This document shows positions 42,675 through 55,526 of a DNA stretch of 64,000 nt, piece after piece. The position numbers and the translations under genes are program-made. The notes beneath the pieces were generated by a model, which was not told the DNA's origin, searched no databases, and saw only the letters and a program-made list of their open reading frames with translations. Position 1 is the stretch's first letter, and every line of letters begins with the position of its first letter. The stretch spans positions 61,521,340 to 61,585,339 of the forward strand of contig CM055101.1 of the NCBI GenBank assembly GCA_029204225.1, given 5' to 3'. The DNA comes from Diphasiastrum complanatum. Its lineage: Eukaryota; Streptophyta; Lycopodiopsida; Lycopodiales; Lycopodiaceae.

Positions 42675-43121
42675 TTGGAAACCTACATCATCTCCCTACA
42701 AAATGCCCTGACAACCACACAGGATCAGGTAGATAAGGCAGTGCAAGATGCCAAGCAACAAGTGCAGCTGCTGAAGAGGCAATTACAAATGGCCGAACAA
42801 GATCGCACATGGCTTCAAGGTGAATTGGATGCGACCACCCTTGAGCGTGATGCATATCTGCAAACACAAATACGCAATCATCCGGTCACACCGACGGAGA
42901 TTGCATATTTGTTCAAGAAAGTGAAAACATACCAAGTGGCCCTTCAGGGATTCCAAGGCCGCTTTGATAGGTTCAAAGGAGCAGCTTCAACCGAGTTGGC
43001 AAAGGCAAAAGAGACCATCAACGCCTATGAAAAAGCCGCCGCTCAGGTGTTGGAAGCCGGACCACAAATCCCCGTCCCGGTCATGCCGCAATTCTCCCCT
43101 TCGCGCCAAGAAGTTATATAG
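42675..43121 (+). CDS. gypsy accessory ORF coiled-coil part, copy 2
   Basis: 148 codons nearly identical to 5,136-5,580 (LQNALTTTQDQVDKAVQDAK, EIAYLFKKVKTYQVALQGF). It ends at TAG 43,119-43,121, where copy 1 has CAG (Gln, VIQMDTG), so the frame continues in copy 1. Confidence 0.6.
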   Translation: METYIISLQNALTTTQDQVDKAVQDAKQQVQLLKRQLQMAEQDRTWLQGELDATTLERDAYLQTQIRNHPVTPTEIAYLFKKVKTYQVALQGFQGRFDRFKGAASTELAKAKETINAYEKAAAQVLEAGPQIPVPVMPQFSPSRQEVI

Positions 43122-43902
43122 ATGGATACAAGGGTTGATTCGAGCATGGACCAGGGGGGAGCTCCAGATCTAGCAGATTAACCGCCAACTATACCAGCAG
43201 TACAAGCAGGTCCATCCTCATCAAAGACAAGCCATTTATTCAGAAGGCCCATCAGCATGGAGGACCAGATCCAGACCTTCTTAAAGCAGCATCCACACGA
43301 GTCCTCGCGTGGTGGATGGGTTCTCAAATTTAAGACCTTCGAGATCGAGGCCGACAAAGAATTGGACAAAATACCTGCACTACGAGAGCAGCCGGCATGG
43401 AGAATCACGATTTTTGAGAAAACTCCGAAATCAATCAAGAGTTACGTCGCCAGCCCTCGCCAGTTGCGGATAGATTCTTATTACGTGCCAATGCCGCGAA
43501 GACAAAAATGGAAAGATTTGGGATTGGCTATGGATAAAATCACCATCCATATGCCCAATTGGCCAATCATCCACCAGCCTTACAGTTGGAATATTTCAGT
43601 GGATCTCCACTGGGCCTTACAGGCATATCAGAGAGAGTATGTCCACTCTCCGGATCCAACGGTGCGACAATCGGCAATGTTTGCAAAAGATCTAACTCTG
43701 TTGGCGTCAAGTGGCAACCAAATGGGACGATTGCCTTCCTACCCTGGCATTTGATCCAAATAAGTCAATGGCCTCAGAGCAAATCAAAGATCAGCTGCCG
43801 ATTGTTCGACTGTATTTTCGTGCGGCTATGATGGGAGGCTCTTGGGAATCCCGCTTCACCTCATAGACAACTTCCAAGTGCACCAGTTTTGGTGGGGGAT
43901 AC
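43122..43902 (+). pseudogene. gypsy accessory ORF C-terminal domain, copy 2
   Basis: 43,257-43,754 gives the best view of the domain: QIQTFLKQHPHESSRGGW, ITIFEKTPKSIKSYVASPRQ, IDSYYVPMPRRQKWKDLGLA, HMPNWPIIHQPYSWNISVDL and YVHSPDPTVRQSAMFAKDL. It then shifts frame near 43,700 (as in copy 1) into ASEQIKDQLPI. About 120 nt of the end present in copy 1 (6,340-6,490) are missing near 43,880. Most residues shared with the antisense filler at 19,933-20,329 lie here. Function unknown. Confidence 0.7.
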
Positions 43903-44663
43903 TGTTGGAGGATTTGCAGATCCCAAGGCAACCCTAACCCTAGTTAATAAGTGAGAGGGATTTGGCACCCTGCGTGTGTAAGTCCAACCCGATGATCACA
44001 TAGTTATTTGATTGATTAATTAAAAAGTTAATAAAAGGACTTTAGGCCTTTTTGCAGGACTTTTAATGTCGCAGGGCCTAAATGTCAAGTTAGTGAATAA
44101 AGTTGGATTTCCCTCCAATTTTGATGGTTCCCACACTTTTTTAAATTTGAATAAAAAGAGAGGCAAGACTGGACCAATAGGATTCAGAGGCCAGGGTCCT
44201 CCTCTCTACTATAAAAAGGGACCAACTCGAGTTGCTCCTCATGTTCATTTCCTCATTTCAATAAAGCAGATTGGTTCTCTTGAGAAATGGATTGATGAAT
44301 GTCCTTGCTCTTCCTCTCTTTTCCTCCATTTCTCATGCTTTCTTTGGATTTTGCTAATTGTTGGATCTGATCATTATTGGGATTGCTATTTCTTATGCTT
44401 TTGTGAGAGAGAAAGGGAGAGAGAGAAGAGTAAGTTTCTATCATTGTTGTTGATTTAGGGTTAATGGAAGTAAGGTTAATGGATGTAGTGTTAATGCTTA
44501 GTGTTAATGGATGTTAGTGTTAGATCCTCCATTCATGTTGAAATCTGAACTATACTATCGCTCTCATGGGAACGAACCTCCGCGTGACAACTAACTTCGT
44601 CTCTTTGATGCTAGATTGACTAGATCTTGGATTTAGATTAGGCAAGGAAAGAAACCCACTACA
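43903..44663 (+). repeat. gypsy 3' LTR, copy 2 (full length)
   Basis: 761 bp, TGTTGGAGGATTTGCAG to AACCCACTACA, preceded by GGTGGGGGA. It shares its last 625 bp with the 5' LTR at 26,293-26,917. Confidence 0.92.
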
Positions 44664-44796
44664 ATTTGCATCGTAAGAAAGGGCCATGGAGATTGGGTCA
44701 TGTGTCCTTATGTCCATAGGTGCTTCGTACTTCACTTGAATGATCATCTTTTTCAAAAATCAATTTTGAAATGCAACAACCATCTATAATAGCTTT

Positions 44797-45115
44797 GAAT
44801 ACATGCACCTACAAAAGAAATGATTATGTCCACTAGTGAGCACATGCTAAGTATGTACAAATTTCCTTTAAACTTGGCACATTTAAAATCTAATTGTTGA
44901 ATTCATCTAAAGTCCTTGAAACATCACATTTTGAAAAGACCTTAGTCGTAGTCTTCGTAAAAGAGGCCAAAAAAAAGATTCTGAAGAGAGGCTAGATAAA
45001 AAGACATTGATAGCCAAATCTCCAGATTGACAATAGTCTCGCGAGGTCAAAAACCTCCTTCCAAAAACTTGAAACTTACAAACACTAAGTGTAACATTTT
45101 ATACGATGGAGTTTC
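44797..45115. other. Segment present only in copy 2
   Basis: About 318 bp between ATAGCTTT and CCCCTCTACATATT that copy 1 lacks at about 7,219. No gene recognised. It is either a deletion in copy 1 or an insertion in copy 2. Confidence 0.8.
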
Positions 45116-45399
45116 TCCCCTCTACATATTTTCATCTTGATATAGAACCTCATCTGATCAAGGAACATACAAACCAATATGCCAAAAATTAATAGCATGC
45201 CACGTGCATTCAATTTTTGCTATCATCATTGCAAAGAAACTCGCAAAACTCGCAAGTAATTTACTCGCAAAATGTCAAAACCCACATTCGACAAGTGGTC
45301 TAGAGAGAGATTACCACTTTGTTATATGTGATCCATGTTGGATCCATTTTGATGTTAATGATGAGAAGCATTGTTTGGGAGCAAATCCATGTTTACCAC

Positions 45400-45660
45400 T
45401 CTCTTATGAATCATCAAAGAGAACTTAAATTAATCATTTTCTCTATTAGCAGGCCATACACTCACTGTTTTTTTACACGTGTGAGGTTGTGGGATCATAG
45501 TTATGATTGTTCTTGCTTGGATGTGTAGGAATTGTCAATGTAAACCAAGTTTTGAGTGCTAATCTTGATCTAGATCAATAATCCAAGTTGTCAATCACTC
45601 TTATAGGTCTTATAGATCTAATTAACATCCATTTACTGATTTTTGTCATGGTATCAAAGC
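45400..45660 (+). repeat. Decayed copia LTR end with PBS, copy 2
   Basis: Counterpart of 7,500-7,753, with ACACGTGTGAGG near 45,475 and TGGTATCAAAGC at 45,649-45,660. Confidence 0.55.
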
Positions 45661-45822
45661 ATAGCTAATGATCTAGATCTCTTCAATTTGTCTATTTGTC
45701 TTGATTATGAGCTACCTTCATATTTTGATTTGGTTGAACTATTTTTGGGCTTTTTTCTTTTGCTTATTTGAACTTTGTTTGAATATAGAGCATGTGAATT
45801 AATGCTCAAAGATGTTAAAGCT

Positions 45823-46360
45823 CTATTTTTGTGTATATCTTCTTGTAGTATCATAATGATAACTCTGAGGAGTTAGATCTAAGCGAGTCAAAACAATCAT
45901 CACCCAGTTCTTGTATGTAGTTGGTAGGCTAGATAGTGATATTATAATCACATATTGGTCAAATAATTTGCTCCTAAGATGTAACTTAGAATCTATGTCT
46001 CTCACTTCATATAGCATTCTAAGTATATCCCATACTTCATTTGAAGTTTAAGCTTGAGTTGCATTTAAAGTTGGTCTGAGTATCAAATATGATAAGAATG
46101 ATTAAACCGATTGCTTTACCATTCGTCAATTTCCATTTGGAGATGATTGTGTCATTTACATCATTAGGTTTACTTCTATGCCCGTGTCAACATCCCATAG
46201 TTTCTTGGCCGTTAGCACAGTTCTCATTATGAATTTCCATAAATGTCAATTAAGTTCATCTAGCTTATCTATTGTGAGACCAGTTTTACCTTGTGAATAC
46301 ATATGGAAATCTATGTTAAGTATATGCAGATTTCATATCGTACATTTGAGATTCGTAATG
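45823..46360 (-). pseudogene. Copia gag remnant, antisense, copy 2
   Basis: Counterpart of 7,916-8,460, with the same blocks (LYEVRDIDSKLHLRSKLFDQ, SLSSLPTTYKNWVMIVLTRL) and the same internal stops, so decay predates the large duplication. Confidence 0.7.
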
Positions 46361-47150
46361 ATCTCTCAATGACCAATGAATGTATGTTATTATTCTAAAA
46401 TCAAATATATATCACACAAAATAAACACATTTAGCTACCATGCTGGATAAATCTGTGGATAACAAGTGGCTTTTGTTGGAGAATTGAAGAACACAAAGAC
46501 GTTTGATGCCCTTGCTACACCATTTGACAATAGCACGTCTTAAGGTAAGCATTGCTTTCTAAGTTTCAACAAGTATATTTTGTAGATGGAAGATTATAGA
46601 CACTCAAACCTTGATATTAATATGCACTAAATAATTAAGGTACAAAGAAGAGTGGGGGGGTGGGGAAGGGGGTGCTTAATTGTTAAATTTGATAAGCAAG
46701 CCATCAACAAGCTTTAGCTATTTTATTAATCAACTTATCACCAACACAAACACTACAATTGGCAGCAGTAAGGCGACAATACGTTGTGGAACTCAAATTC
46801 TTTGCAATAAAACCCCGATGAACACATGACACATGAGCTAGTTGATTCACCTGAAAACAAGATTCATAGTGGGTCACTCACAAAATGGATGTTGATCATG
46901 ATCTAAAAGGTAATACTTCAAAAATAAAAAATGGGAAATAAGTAGTTCATGATTGGCTTTGGAAGCTGGATGAAGATGTAGACTTACAGATCCCGTTGAA
47001 TCTTGCACTATGTCTGGTAATGGAAATACCTCGCTCTTGTGGCTGGTGCAATGTTGTTGCCGATTGGAGGTAAATACTTAAGATCATGAGGAAAACAGCC
47101 AAGCGAAAGATTCTGGTGTGTGATTCCATTGCTTATTCTTACCAATATAT

Positions 47151-47284
<134 letters not shown>

Positions 47285-47309
47285 GATGCCTTTGATTGTT
47301 ACATCTCTT

Positions 47310-48090
47310 AAATAGTTTGATGGGAAAAGCTCCACTCATCTTATTCCCAAGAGCCGATGGGCTTGGTGGATCCTTTGTCTTTGCTCTGTCATAGGTAATT
47401 AAGTTAAGATGTTTGTGATGCTTTTGACTAGACTAGACTTAAGAAAAAATTTCATGGAAAAGAATTCCCTTGCCATCACGTTCCCAAGGCCCACAAGCTT
47501 AGGTGACCCAAGTATTCTTGGCTAGTTATTGGATTTTTGGTAGGTTCTCAACAATACTTGGCTCCCCTTGCCTTATTCCCAAGGGCCGGCAGACAAGTTG
47601 TTGTAATAACTTGGGATGTTTGTGATGCTTTTGATTAAACTAAACTTCAAGAAAGAGTTTGATGGACAAGGATCCCCTTGCCATCACCTTTCCAAGGCCC
47701 ACAAGCTTAGGCAAGCAAAAAATTGTTGGCTAGGTATTGGATTTTTGGTAGGTTCTCAACAATAATTGGCTCCCCTTGTCTTATTCCCAAGAGCCGACAG
47801 ACAAGTTGGTGATCCCTTATCTTGGCTTCATGGCAAGTTATCAACTTAGGATGTTTGTCATGCTTTTGACTAGACTAAACTTGAGAAAAATTTTGATGGA
47901 AAAGGATTTCCTTGCCATCACGTTTCCAAGGCCCACAAGCTTAGTGGACCCAAGTATTATTGGCTAGGTATTGGATTTTTGGTAGATTCTTAACTCAAGT
48001 GAAAAAGCTTGATGGAAAGGAATCTGTTTTGCATCACATTCTAGGGCCAATAGGCCTAGTGGAACTAGCCATTGTTGGTTGGGTAATGAA
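47310..48090 (+). repeat. Degenerate tandem repeat, copy 2
   Basis: Same unit arrangement as 9,481-10,260 (CCAAGGCCCACAAGCTTAGG and ATTGGATTTTTGGTAGGTTC recurring). No coding potential recognised. Confidence 0.75.
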
Positions 48091-49233
48091 TTATCTATAT
48101 TTGATAGTTAATTATTGAGATGAAATATTCCTATCATTCAAGATAAGGTATTTTATGATTTGAAAAAAGTATGGTTTATATTAGTGTTGGATGCTCATTA
48201 CTGACTTTTTTTTATCTGTAATATCAATACATCGTCTCCTAATTTTTTTTAAATTGGAATTATGAAATTTCTTTTAAAAGAGGGAGATGAAGTGATAGGA
48301 ATAATCATTTCAAAGAATTAACCGGTTGGATAGATTTACTTTTAGAAAAATCTAGTGAATGTGCAGAGATTGAACTATCCCAGTGAAATAGAGGAACTCT
48401 CTAGAGATTATTTTGAATAATATGGAACTAGAGGATTTTTGGGTATTGAATTGTGAGTTATTCACGAGGATAGGAGAGGTAAAGATTAAATTTAGCTTCA
48501 AGATCGGTTTTACAAAGTACTGTTTTGTTATGGATTAGATTAGGTTGGAATAAAACTCTAATCTTAGCCCTATAGCCAAATATGTCTACGTAAGTCGACC
48601 TAATCTTGGTAAAAATACTAAGATCTCCTGTAGGTTGATTGAGTTGAAAAAAATTTCTTGTTGAAAGTCTGATGGTTGGAAAACTTGTGAATGTAAAATT
48701 ATTCACTTCAAAGATTTTCCATATATGTTATTTACTCATGAGGAATAGAGCTCTTTAGTAACAGAGTTGCAAGATTCTCAATGACTTAAGTGAGTAACAT
48801 ATGTAGTTTAGGGTTTAAGGTCTATGGTTTAGGGTAGAGAGAGAATAGACCAAAAGTATGTAAATAAAAAACTTGATTAACTCACAAAATTGTTCTAGTA
48901 GAATGAAACTCCACATCCATATAGTGGTGGCTCGAGCTCCTACTCAATAAGGCATGTAGTCATCTCTAAACATGATTGGATCCATGATTTGCACCTCATA
49001 TTTTGATTGGACCCCAAAAGCCAATGTGATGATGAATTTGTCCTATGGTGTACTCCCTCCCAATTTACACTTCTACACTTTATGACATGTGTCAACACCT
49101 CTTAGGACTCGATATGGATGTGTACTAGCCTATCCCAAACATGCATTTTGATTTGTACAAATCATAACCTCATGATGACACTTGGCATGCTTCTACATGA
49201 CTAGTTTCACATTGCTTTAAAAAACAAGCTATT
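48091..49233. other. No gene recognised
   Basis: Counterpart of 10,261-11,364, ending in the CTATT target-site duplication at 49,229-49,233. Confidence 0.5.
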
Positions 49234-50098
49234 TGTTGAAAATTGTCACTTCTCACTTGACACTGGTTATTGTAAATATTGATCAAACATTAGAATAATG
49301 TTGATGATCTGATTTCACACGTGTGGAACCTGTTCCCACGTGTGAAAGGATGTACTTTTCATACTTGTATATATCTAAATTGATTTTGTATCAATCTAGT
49401 TAGTGTGAACATGATATGACTAGTTTTTAGTCAAGTTGACTAGTCATCTAGAAATTAGCTTTTCCTTGCATGTGCATGAGTAAATGCTCCCACATGGCAA
49501 GTGGATGTTCACACGTGTGTATAGAGTACTAGAAGATAAGAGTTGACCATTTTCCTTAGATCCTATTTAGTAGGGAGTATTCCTATATTCTAGGAGAATA
49601 GCTTTTTGGATTTTAGCCATATTCTAGAAGGTCAACTTTGGATAAGGATCAAGGATGGATCAAATGGATAGATCTGAGTGATGTGGCACTCTTCACACGT
49701 GTGAAGACCTGCTGGACTATACCAGACTCGTGGATGTACTTGATCCATAAAAGGATCATCATTTTGCTAAGAAGATTGCTGAGACTTTTGCATTCTACAC
49801 TTTTGTGAGGTTTCTAGTCATTTGTCTTGTGATTTCTATGAATGATTGCTATCTAGGATTATTGTACTTGTTGTTTCAGGTGTAGGCCGTACTGTGGATA
49901 GTACTCCACACGTGTGAAGCCTCCTTCACTAATTAATGATGTGTTGATCCATTGCTCTTGCTTAAATCCAAGTGTAGTGAAGCTAGATCAAGATCTAATC
50001 TGTAGAACTTGATAGATCCATTGATTAAGCAACCAATAACTCTCTATGATTGTAAAGTACAATCATTACTGTCCAAAAAAAAATTGTAAAATTTATCA
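49234..50098 (+). repeat. Copia A 5' LTR, copy 2
   Basis: 865 bp, same ends as the copy-1 5' LTR, including the diagnostic TTATTGTAAATATT. It has a full CACACGTGTG at about 49,317 where copy 1 has TTCACGTGTG. Confidence 0.95.
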
Positions 50099-50918
50099 TG
50101 GTATCAGAGCCAAGTAAGAGAGTGATCATTGAATCATAAATCTTGTAAAGATCATTGGCAAAATTTGTTTTTGGCCAATACTAGTGAGGGCGAGTTCATC
50201 TAGAGTGATAGCTTGAATTCATTTGGATCAAAATGACTTGGAGGCTGTGTATGTACTTTTCACACGTGTGAAATCGTATAACAACTTTCATTTCAAGTTA
50301 CTTTGTGTTGTTGGTCCCAAAATCACAATACTAGTTCTTTTGTTTGTGCTTTTTGAAGCATAGTATTGATCTAGGTTCAATCTAGCTAATGCCTATGACC
50401 AAAAAGAGTTTTGGATCATTGATTCAGATTAGTGTGTAAAGTTCAGAAGTACTTCGCATACGTGTGAGAGGCTGCTGGAGTTGTACTTTCACCAAAACTT
50501 TGTGTTTTTTTCAATATTTGAGCTTCAAACAAGTTGTGTAGAGTGAAACTAGTGATGTGCCTATGAAAAACCATTGTTTCCATTATAGATTTGATGAGTG
50601 AATGGTGTTAGAATCTTATTAAACCTACAAATCCTTGTGAGAGAGTTTGAGGCTTATGTTTTTAGTTCAAGAGTGAAACTAAAACCAATTCTAAACATCA
50701 TAGGAAGGCATTGGCACTTCCAAAAATCAAATCCAAGGTTCTAAGTGAATAGATTGTGTAGAATACACTTTCCCAAATCTTTTTGAGTTCAAGATCATTA
50801 TAGATCTTGCTTCTTGAGTCTAGTGAGATTCAAGAAAGTAGCATTTTAGCTAAATTCTGAGAAAGAAAGTAGAAAGAGCCTTTGAATAGTACATTTGTTG
50901 TATTTGTTACTAGTTAGA
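50099..50918 (+). other. Copia A PBS, A leader, junction and copia B leader
   Basis: TGGTATCAGAGCC at 50,099. The A leader runs to about 50,227, then about 195 bp that are inverted relative to copy 1 (with CACACGTGTG near 50,259), then the B leader from about 50,424. No gene and no copia B LTR are present. Confidence 0.65.
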
Positions 50919-51946
50919 ATGGGTTCAATTGGAGCCTATCTTCTTGAGGCTAGTGAAAGGGTAAATTCTAATAATTATTCAACTTGGAAAGTAAGAATGG
51001 AGTCACTACTAGTGCTCCAAGATATATTTGATCTTATCATAGGAGAGGAAGAAGAACCTCAAGGAGGTCAAGATCAAGTGAGGTACAAAAAGAGAGCTAG
51101 ACTAGCATTACATTGCTTGAAAATGAATGTTAGTAATGAACTTCTAAAGGAAGTAGCATCTTGTACCTCGGCCAAGGAGGCATGGAACTACCTCAAAGGG
51201 ATTTATGAATCCAAAAATACCTCTAGATTGCTTATGATTAAAAATAAAGTTCTTCAAAGCATTAGAGGGAGTGATGAGAGTGCTCAAGAGTATGTCTTGA
51301 GAATTAAATCTCTGAACAAAGAACTTTCCATCATTAGTGAGGGTATTCATGATGAAGAACAATCATTTTGAATGGTCTTGGAGATGAGTTCTCCAATCTT
51401 GTACAAAGCTTTGCTATTCAAGATGTACTACCTTCCATAGACAACCTTCATAGTGTGCTTGTAGCCGAGGAGAGTAGGATCCTTCATGTCAAGCAAAGGA
51501 TTGGATCCTTAAAGTTGCATGATGGTGATGAGAAGGCAAACTTCTCAAGCAAGGGAAAGGCAAAGTCAAAGAAGAAGATCCAACACAAGGAGACCAGGAA
51601 TGATGATCAACCATCAAGCTCCAAAGGTGGAAAGAAGAATAAATCCAAACTCAAGTGCTTCTTTTGTGGAAAGAAGGGGCACTTTGCATCCGAGTGTTTC
51701 AAGAAGAAGAATGCACAAGGAGAGAGCAAACAAGGCAACCTCACTCTTGAGGAAGATGAGGATGAAGTGGATTCATCCTTGATGGCTTCTACATCAACAT
51801 CAAAGAGCTACTCCAATGACACATGGTGGATTGATGGTGGGGCTAGTTCCCACGTGACATTTCAAAAGGATTCTTTCTCAACTCTTGTACCTTTTCTAGG
51901 TTGCAAAAAGTCTATTCTAATAGCAATGATCAAGAATGTAGAATAG
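50919..51946 (+). pseudogene. Copia B gag and protease start, copy 2
   Basis: ATG at 50,919 (MGSIGAYLLEASERVN). The same frameshift at about 51,368 as in copy 1. Knuckle CFFCGKKGHFASEC and protease WWIDGGASSH follow. A 1-nt loss near 51,925 (SILIAMIK for SILIASDQ) is private to this copy. Confidence 0.88.
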
Positions 51947-53074
51947 ATGGAGTGGGAACTATTCCCTTAAGTCTTGGATTCTCTAAAAGAGTAGATCTTG
52001 ATAATGTACTCTATGTTCCTACACTCACTAAGAATTTGTTAAGTGTAGGACAATTGATGGATGATGGTTTAGATGTCGATTTTAAGCAAGGAGTTTGCTC
52101 CATAATGATGAATACTTGCATTGTAAAGGGATTCAAGCAAGGAAGTCTTTTTAAGCTAGATGCTAATGTTTTTCTTGGAAGTGTGAACATGGTGAAGGAG
52201 GAGCTCAATCGAGTGGAGCTTTGGCATAAGAGGTTGGGCCACCCCAACTTCAAATCTATGGAGATGCTATGCACCAAGTATCTTGCTCTCGGCCTTCCAA
52301 AGACACTCTCAAAGTGTGGAAAAACTTGTGAAGCTTGTAGCCTCTCAAAGGTACATAAGCTACCTTTTGATATCTCTTCCACTAGATCTACAAAAGCATT
52401 AGATCTTATTCATAGTGATGTGCACTCTTTTTCTCAAGAATCTAATGGAGGTGCATCTATGTATGTATCTTTTATTGACGATTACTCTAGATACACTTGG
52501 ATTGAACTTTTGGATTCCAAAAGTAAAGTGTTTGGAGCTTTTGTTAAGTTCAAAACTCTAGTTGAAAATCAACTTGATGCTAGAGGAGTGATAATGGTGG
52601 AGAGTATATCTCCACCAAGATGATAGAGTTTTGTAAATCCAATGGCATTAAGAGAGAACTTACATGTACTTATAGTCCCCAACGAAATGGAATAGCCGAG
52701 AGGATGAATAGAACACTATGTGAGTGTGCTAAGGCTTTAAGGTTAGATGCATCTCTACCTAAGTCCTTTTGGGGAGAGGCTATTATTTGTGCAACTTATT
52801 TGTGTAATAGATTGCCATGTAAGCCCATTGGAGGCATAACATCTTATGAGGCTCTATTTTGTAAGAAGCCGAATCTTAAAGATCTATGAATTTTCAGATC
52901 TACTTGCTATGTTTTTCAAGCATTAGATACAAGAAAAAAGGATGATCCTACTTCTATTAAAGGGATCTTTGTTGGTTATGCTGAAAATAGCAAAGGATAT
53001 AGAGTCTATAATCCTATCACTAAGAAGATTTTAGTGAGTAGAGATGTTACTTTTGATGAGGTAACTACTTCAAG
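51947..53074 (+). pseudogene. Copia B integrase, copy 2
   Basis: Open to 52,623 with KLDANVFLGSVNMVKEELN, LWHKRLGHPNFKSM, CEACSLSKVHK and LIHSDVHSF. A shared frameshift follows near 52,586, then IEFCKSNGIKRELTCTYSP and NGIAERMNR with the catalytic Glu. A TGA near 52,887 replaces AGA of copy 1. Confidence 0.86.
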
Positions 53075-54796
53075 TTGAATGAGAAAGCTTCTAATCCATC
53101 TTATGTCAAGGATCTTGTAAGGTTTGAGGAGGAGCCTTCATGTGATCAAGATCTTGAAGGTCCATCTCAAGATCCGAGGACTCTAAGGAGATCTACAAGA
53201 AGGAAGGCCGAGCCCTCAAGGCTCACCTCTATTGACAAAGGTGAACAAAGGGAAGATCTACATTCACTTACCTCTTACACTTTTCTAACTTCTATGTTTG
53301 ATGAGCCAAGTTGCTTTCAAGAAGCTATGGAGTCACAAGAATGGAGGGATGCCATGCAAAAGGAGTATGATGCTCTTATGGAGAATCATACATGGAAGCT
53401 TGTGGATCTTCCTCAAGGAAGAAAGCCACTTGAGTGCAAATGGATCTATATATTGAAGTACAATGAAGATGGGAGCATCAACAAACACAGGGCAAGGCTA
53501 GTGGCAAAGGGGTTCTTGCAAACCAAGGGAGTAGATTTCGATGAAACTTTTGCTCCTGTTGCTAAGTTAGTTTCCATAAGGTTGATTATTTCTCTTGCAA
53601 CTACTTTCAATTGGCCTCTATTTCAACTTGATGTGACTAATGCTTTTCTCAATGGATATTTGGAAGAGGAGATTTTCATGAGGCAACCCGAGGGCTTCAT
53701 CAAAGAAGATCAAGAGGAAAAAGTGTGTTTGTTGCTAAGAAGCCTTTATGGGCTTAAGCAAGCACCTAAAGCTTGATACTCTAGGTTGAATACCTTCTTA
53801 AACTCTATTAAGTTTGTTGTAAGTGCTTATGATCCTTCTTTGTACTTAAGATTTAATGATGATAAAATCATCATTCTCATTTTGTATGTTGATGACATTA
53901 TCCTTAGTGGAAATGATCTTGATGGTATACAAGAAGTGAAAGTAGCATTGTTTAAGGAGTTTAAGATGGTAGACCTTGGTAATCTTCATTTCATATTAGG
54001 AATAGAAGTTTCAAGAGGCAAGGATTTGAGTTTTATTTGTCAATCCAAATATGCTTCTTCTATCTTAGAAAAGTTTGAAATTAAAGATTGTAAAGGATTA
54101 GAAACTCCTATGGAGCAAAATGTAAAAGTTTCCAATAGTGATGATGAAGCATCCTTTGAGGACATCACACTATATAGGAGACTTGTAGGCTCCTTGATCT
54201 ATCTTACTATAACTAGACCTGATCTAAGTTATAGTGTTGGCAAACTAAGCCAATCTATGCAAAATCCATTAGTTTGTCATTGGAAAAATGCACAAAGGGT
54301 GTTGAGGTACATCTCGGCCACCAAGAACTTTGGCATTTTATATGATGGATTTAATCTAGCCTTAAGGGCATATTTGGATGCTGATTTTGCAAGTGATAAG
54401 GTGGATAGGAGGTCTATAAGTTCTTTTGTTACCTTTCTTTGCAATGGCATAGTGTCTTGGCTTTCCAAAAAGCAAGATACTATCTCTCTATCTTCAATTG
54501 AATCGGAATACAAGGCACTAACATCCACAACAAAAGAGATTCTATGGTTGAAGAGACTTTTGGTAGAGTTGCAAGTCATGGAGGCCGAGGAGCAACCAAT
54601 AATATTTTGTGACAACCAATCAAGCCAAGCATTAGCAACCAATCTCACATTCCATGCAAGGAGCAAGCACATAAAGATTGCTCACCATTTTGTGAGGGAA
54701 AAGATTCAAGCAACGAAGAACATCATGTGTCTTCTTCAGATTGCCTTGCTGATCTACTCACTAAAGCCTTTCCAAAGGCTTCATTTATCAAGTTAA
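53075..54796 (+). pseudogene. Copia B reverse transcriptase and RNase H, copy 2
   Basis: 53,075-53,776 is open (EWRDAMQKEYDALMENHTW, LFQLDVTNAFLNGYLEEEIF) and ends QAPKA-TGA, where copy 1 has TGG (QAPKAWYSR). From 53,786 the palm continues with LYVDDIILSGND and RNase H (AYLDADFASDKVDRRSISSF, SSIESEYKALTSTTKE). A frameshift near 54,712 (about 17 nt shorter than copy 1) garbles the C-terminus. Confidence 0.88.
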
Positions 54797-54859
54797 GATC
54801 AGCCTTAGGTGTTGTAGATAGATGTACTATAATTGTATCATGAAAAAATTGAGGAGGAG

Positions 54860-55526
54860 TGTTAGAATTTACCAATTTTCACATGGTTTTTATGAATATT
54901 AGACATCTATGTGGATCCACACGTGTGAGGACCTGTCCACACGTGTGAAATGACACTTGTAATATTCAGATCCATTTTGATTAGCTTTCTTTTGAGTCTA
55001 ATGTGACATCTCCTAAATTATAGGAGTTAGGTGCTACATTTTAGGAATCTAGATGGTCAACACAAACCACCAATGGATGATGTGGCAAACTTGATAGATC
55101 TTATCCAAAGTGGATATGGATAAGTACAATGAGCTGTCCCACACGTGTTGGATGTAGCTTAGAGAGAGATTATAGTGAATTTGTACTTGATCCACGATGG
55201 ATCCATTATTGAGCTAATGATGAGAAATCTTGGTTTCTGAAGCTATCATTGTGTTTTGACTCTCTTAAGCACTTTCTTTTTGAATGAATGCTTTATAAAT
55301 GATAAGTAAACTATTTCTCTGTTATCAGGCTGTACAGAAGCTGTACTTCACACGTGTGAAGCCGTGGATCATCTTTTTTTATTGTTCTTGCTTGGAAACA
55401 CAAAGATTGTCAAGTATAAGCTAGATTTGGAAGCTAGTCTTGATATAGATCAAAATCCCAAGCTACCAATCACTCTTTGTGATCATTTGTAGATCAATTT
55501 CAGTCCATAAACTTTGAAATTTGACA
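54860..55526 (+). repeat. Copia B 3' LTR, copy 2
   Basis: 667 bp from TGTTAGAATTTACC to GAAATTTGACA. Two complete CACACGTGTG sites lie near 54,918 and 54,938, and a third within CTTCACACGTGTGAAG near 55,346. Confidence 0.88.

Larger units (their letters stand above)
26293..44663 (+). mobile_element. Ty3/gypsy element, copy 2, with nested copia D
   Basis: This shows most of the element: truncated 5' LTR, PBS, leader, gag, protease, RT, RNase H, integrase, accessory frame and 3' LTR. An antisense copia (30,740-36,896) splits the region between protease and RT. All reading frames carry stops or shifts. The 3' half (from 37,587) is the partner of 1-7,082. Confidence 0.9.
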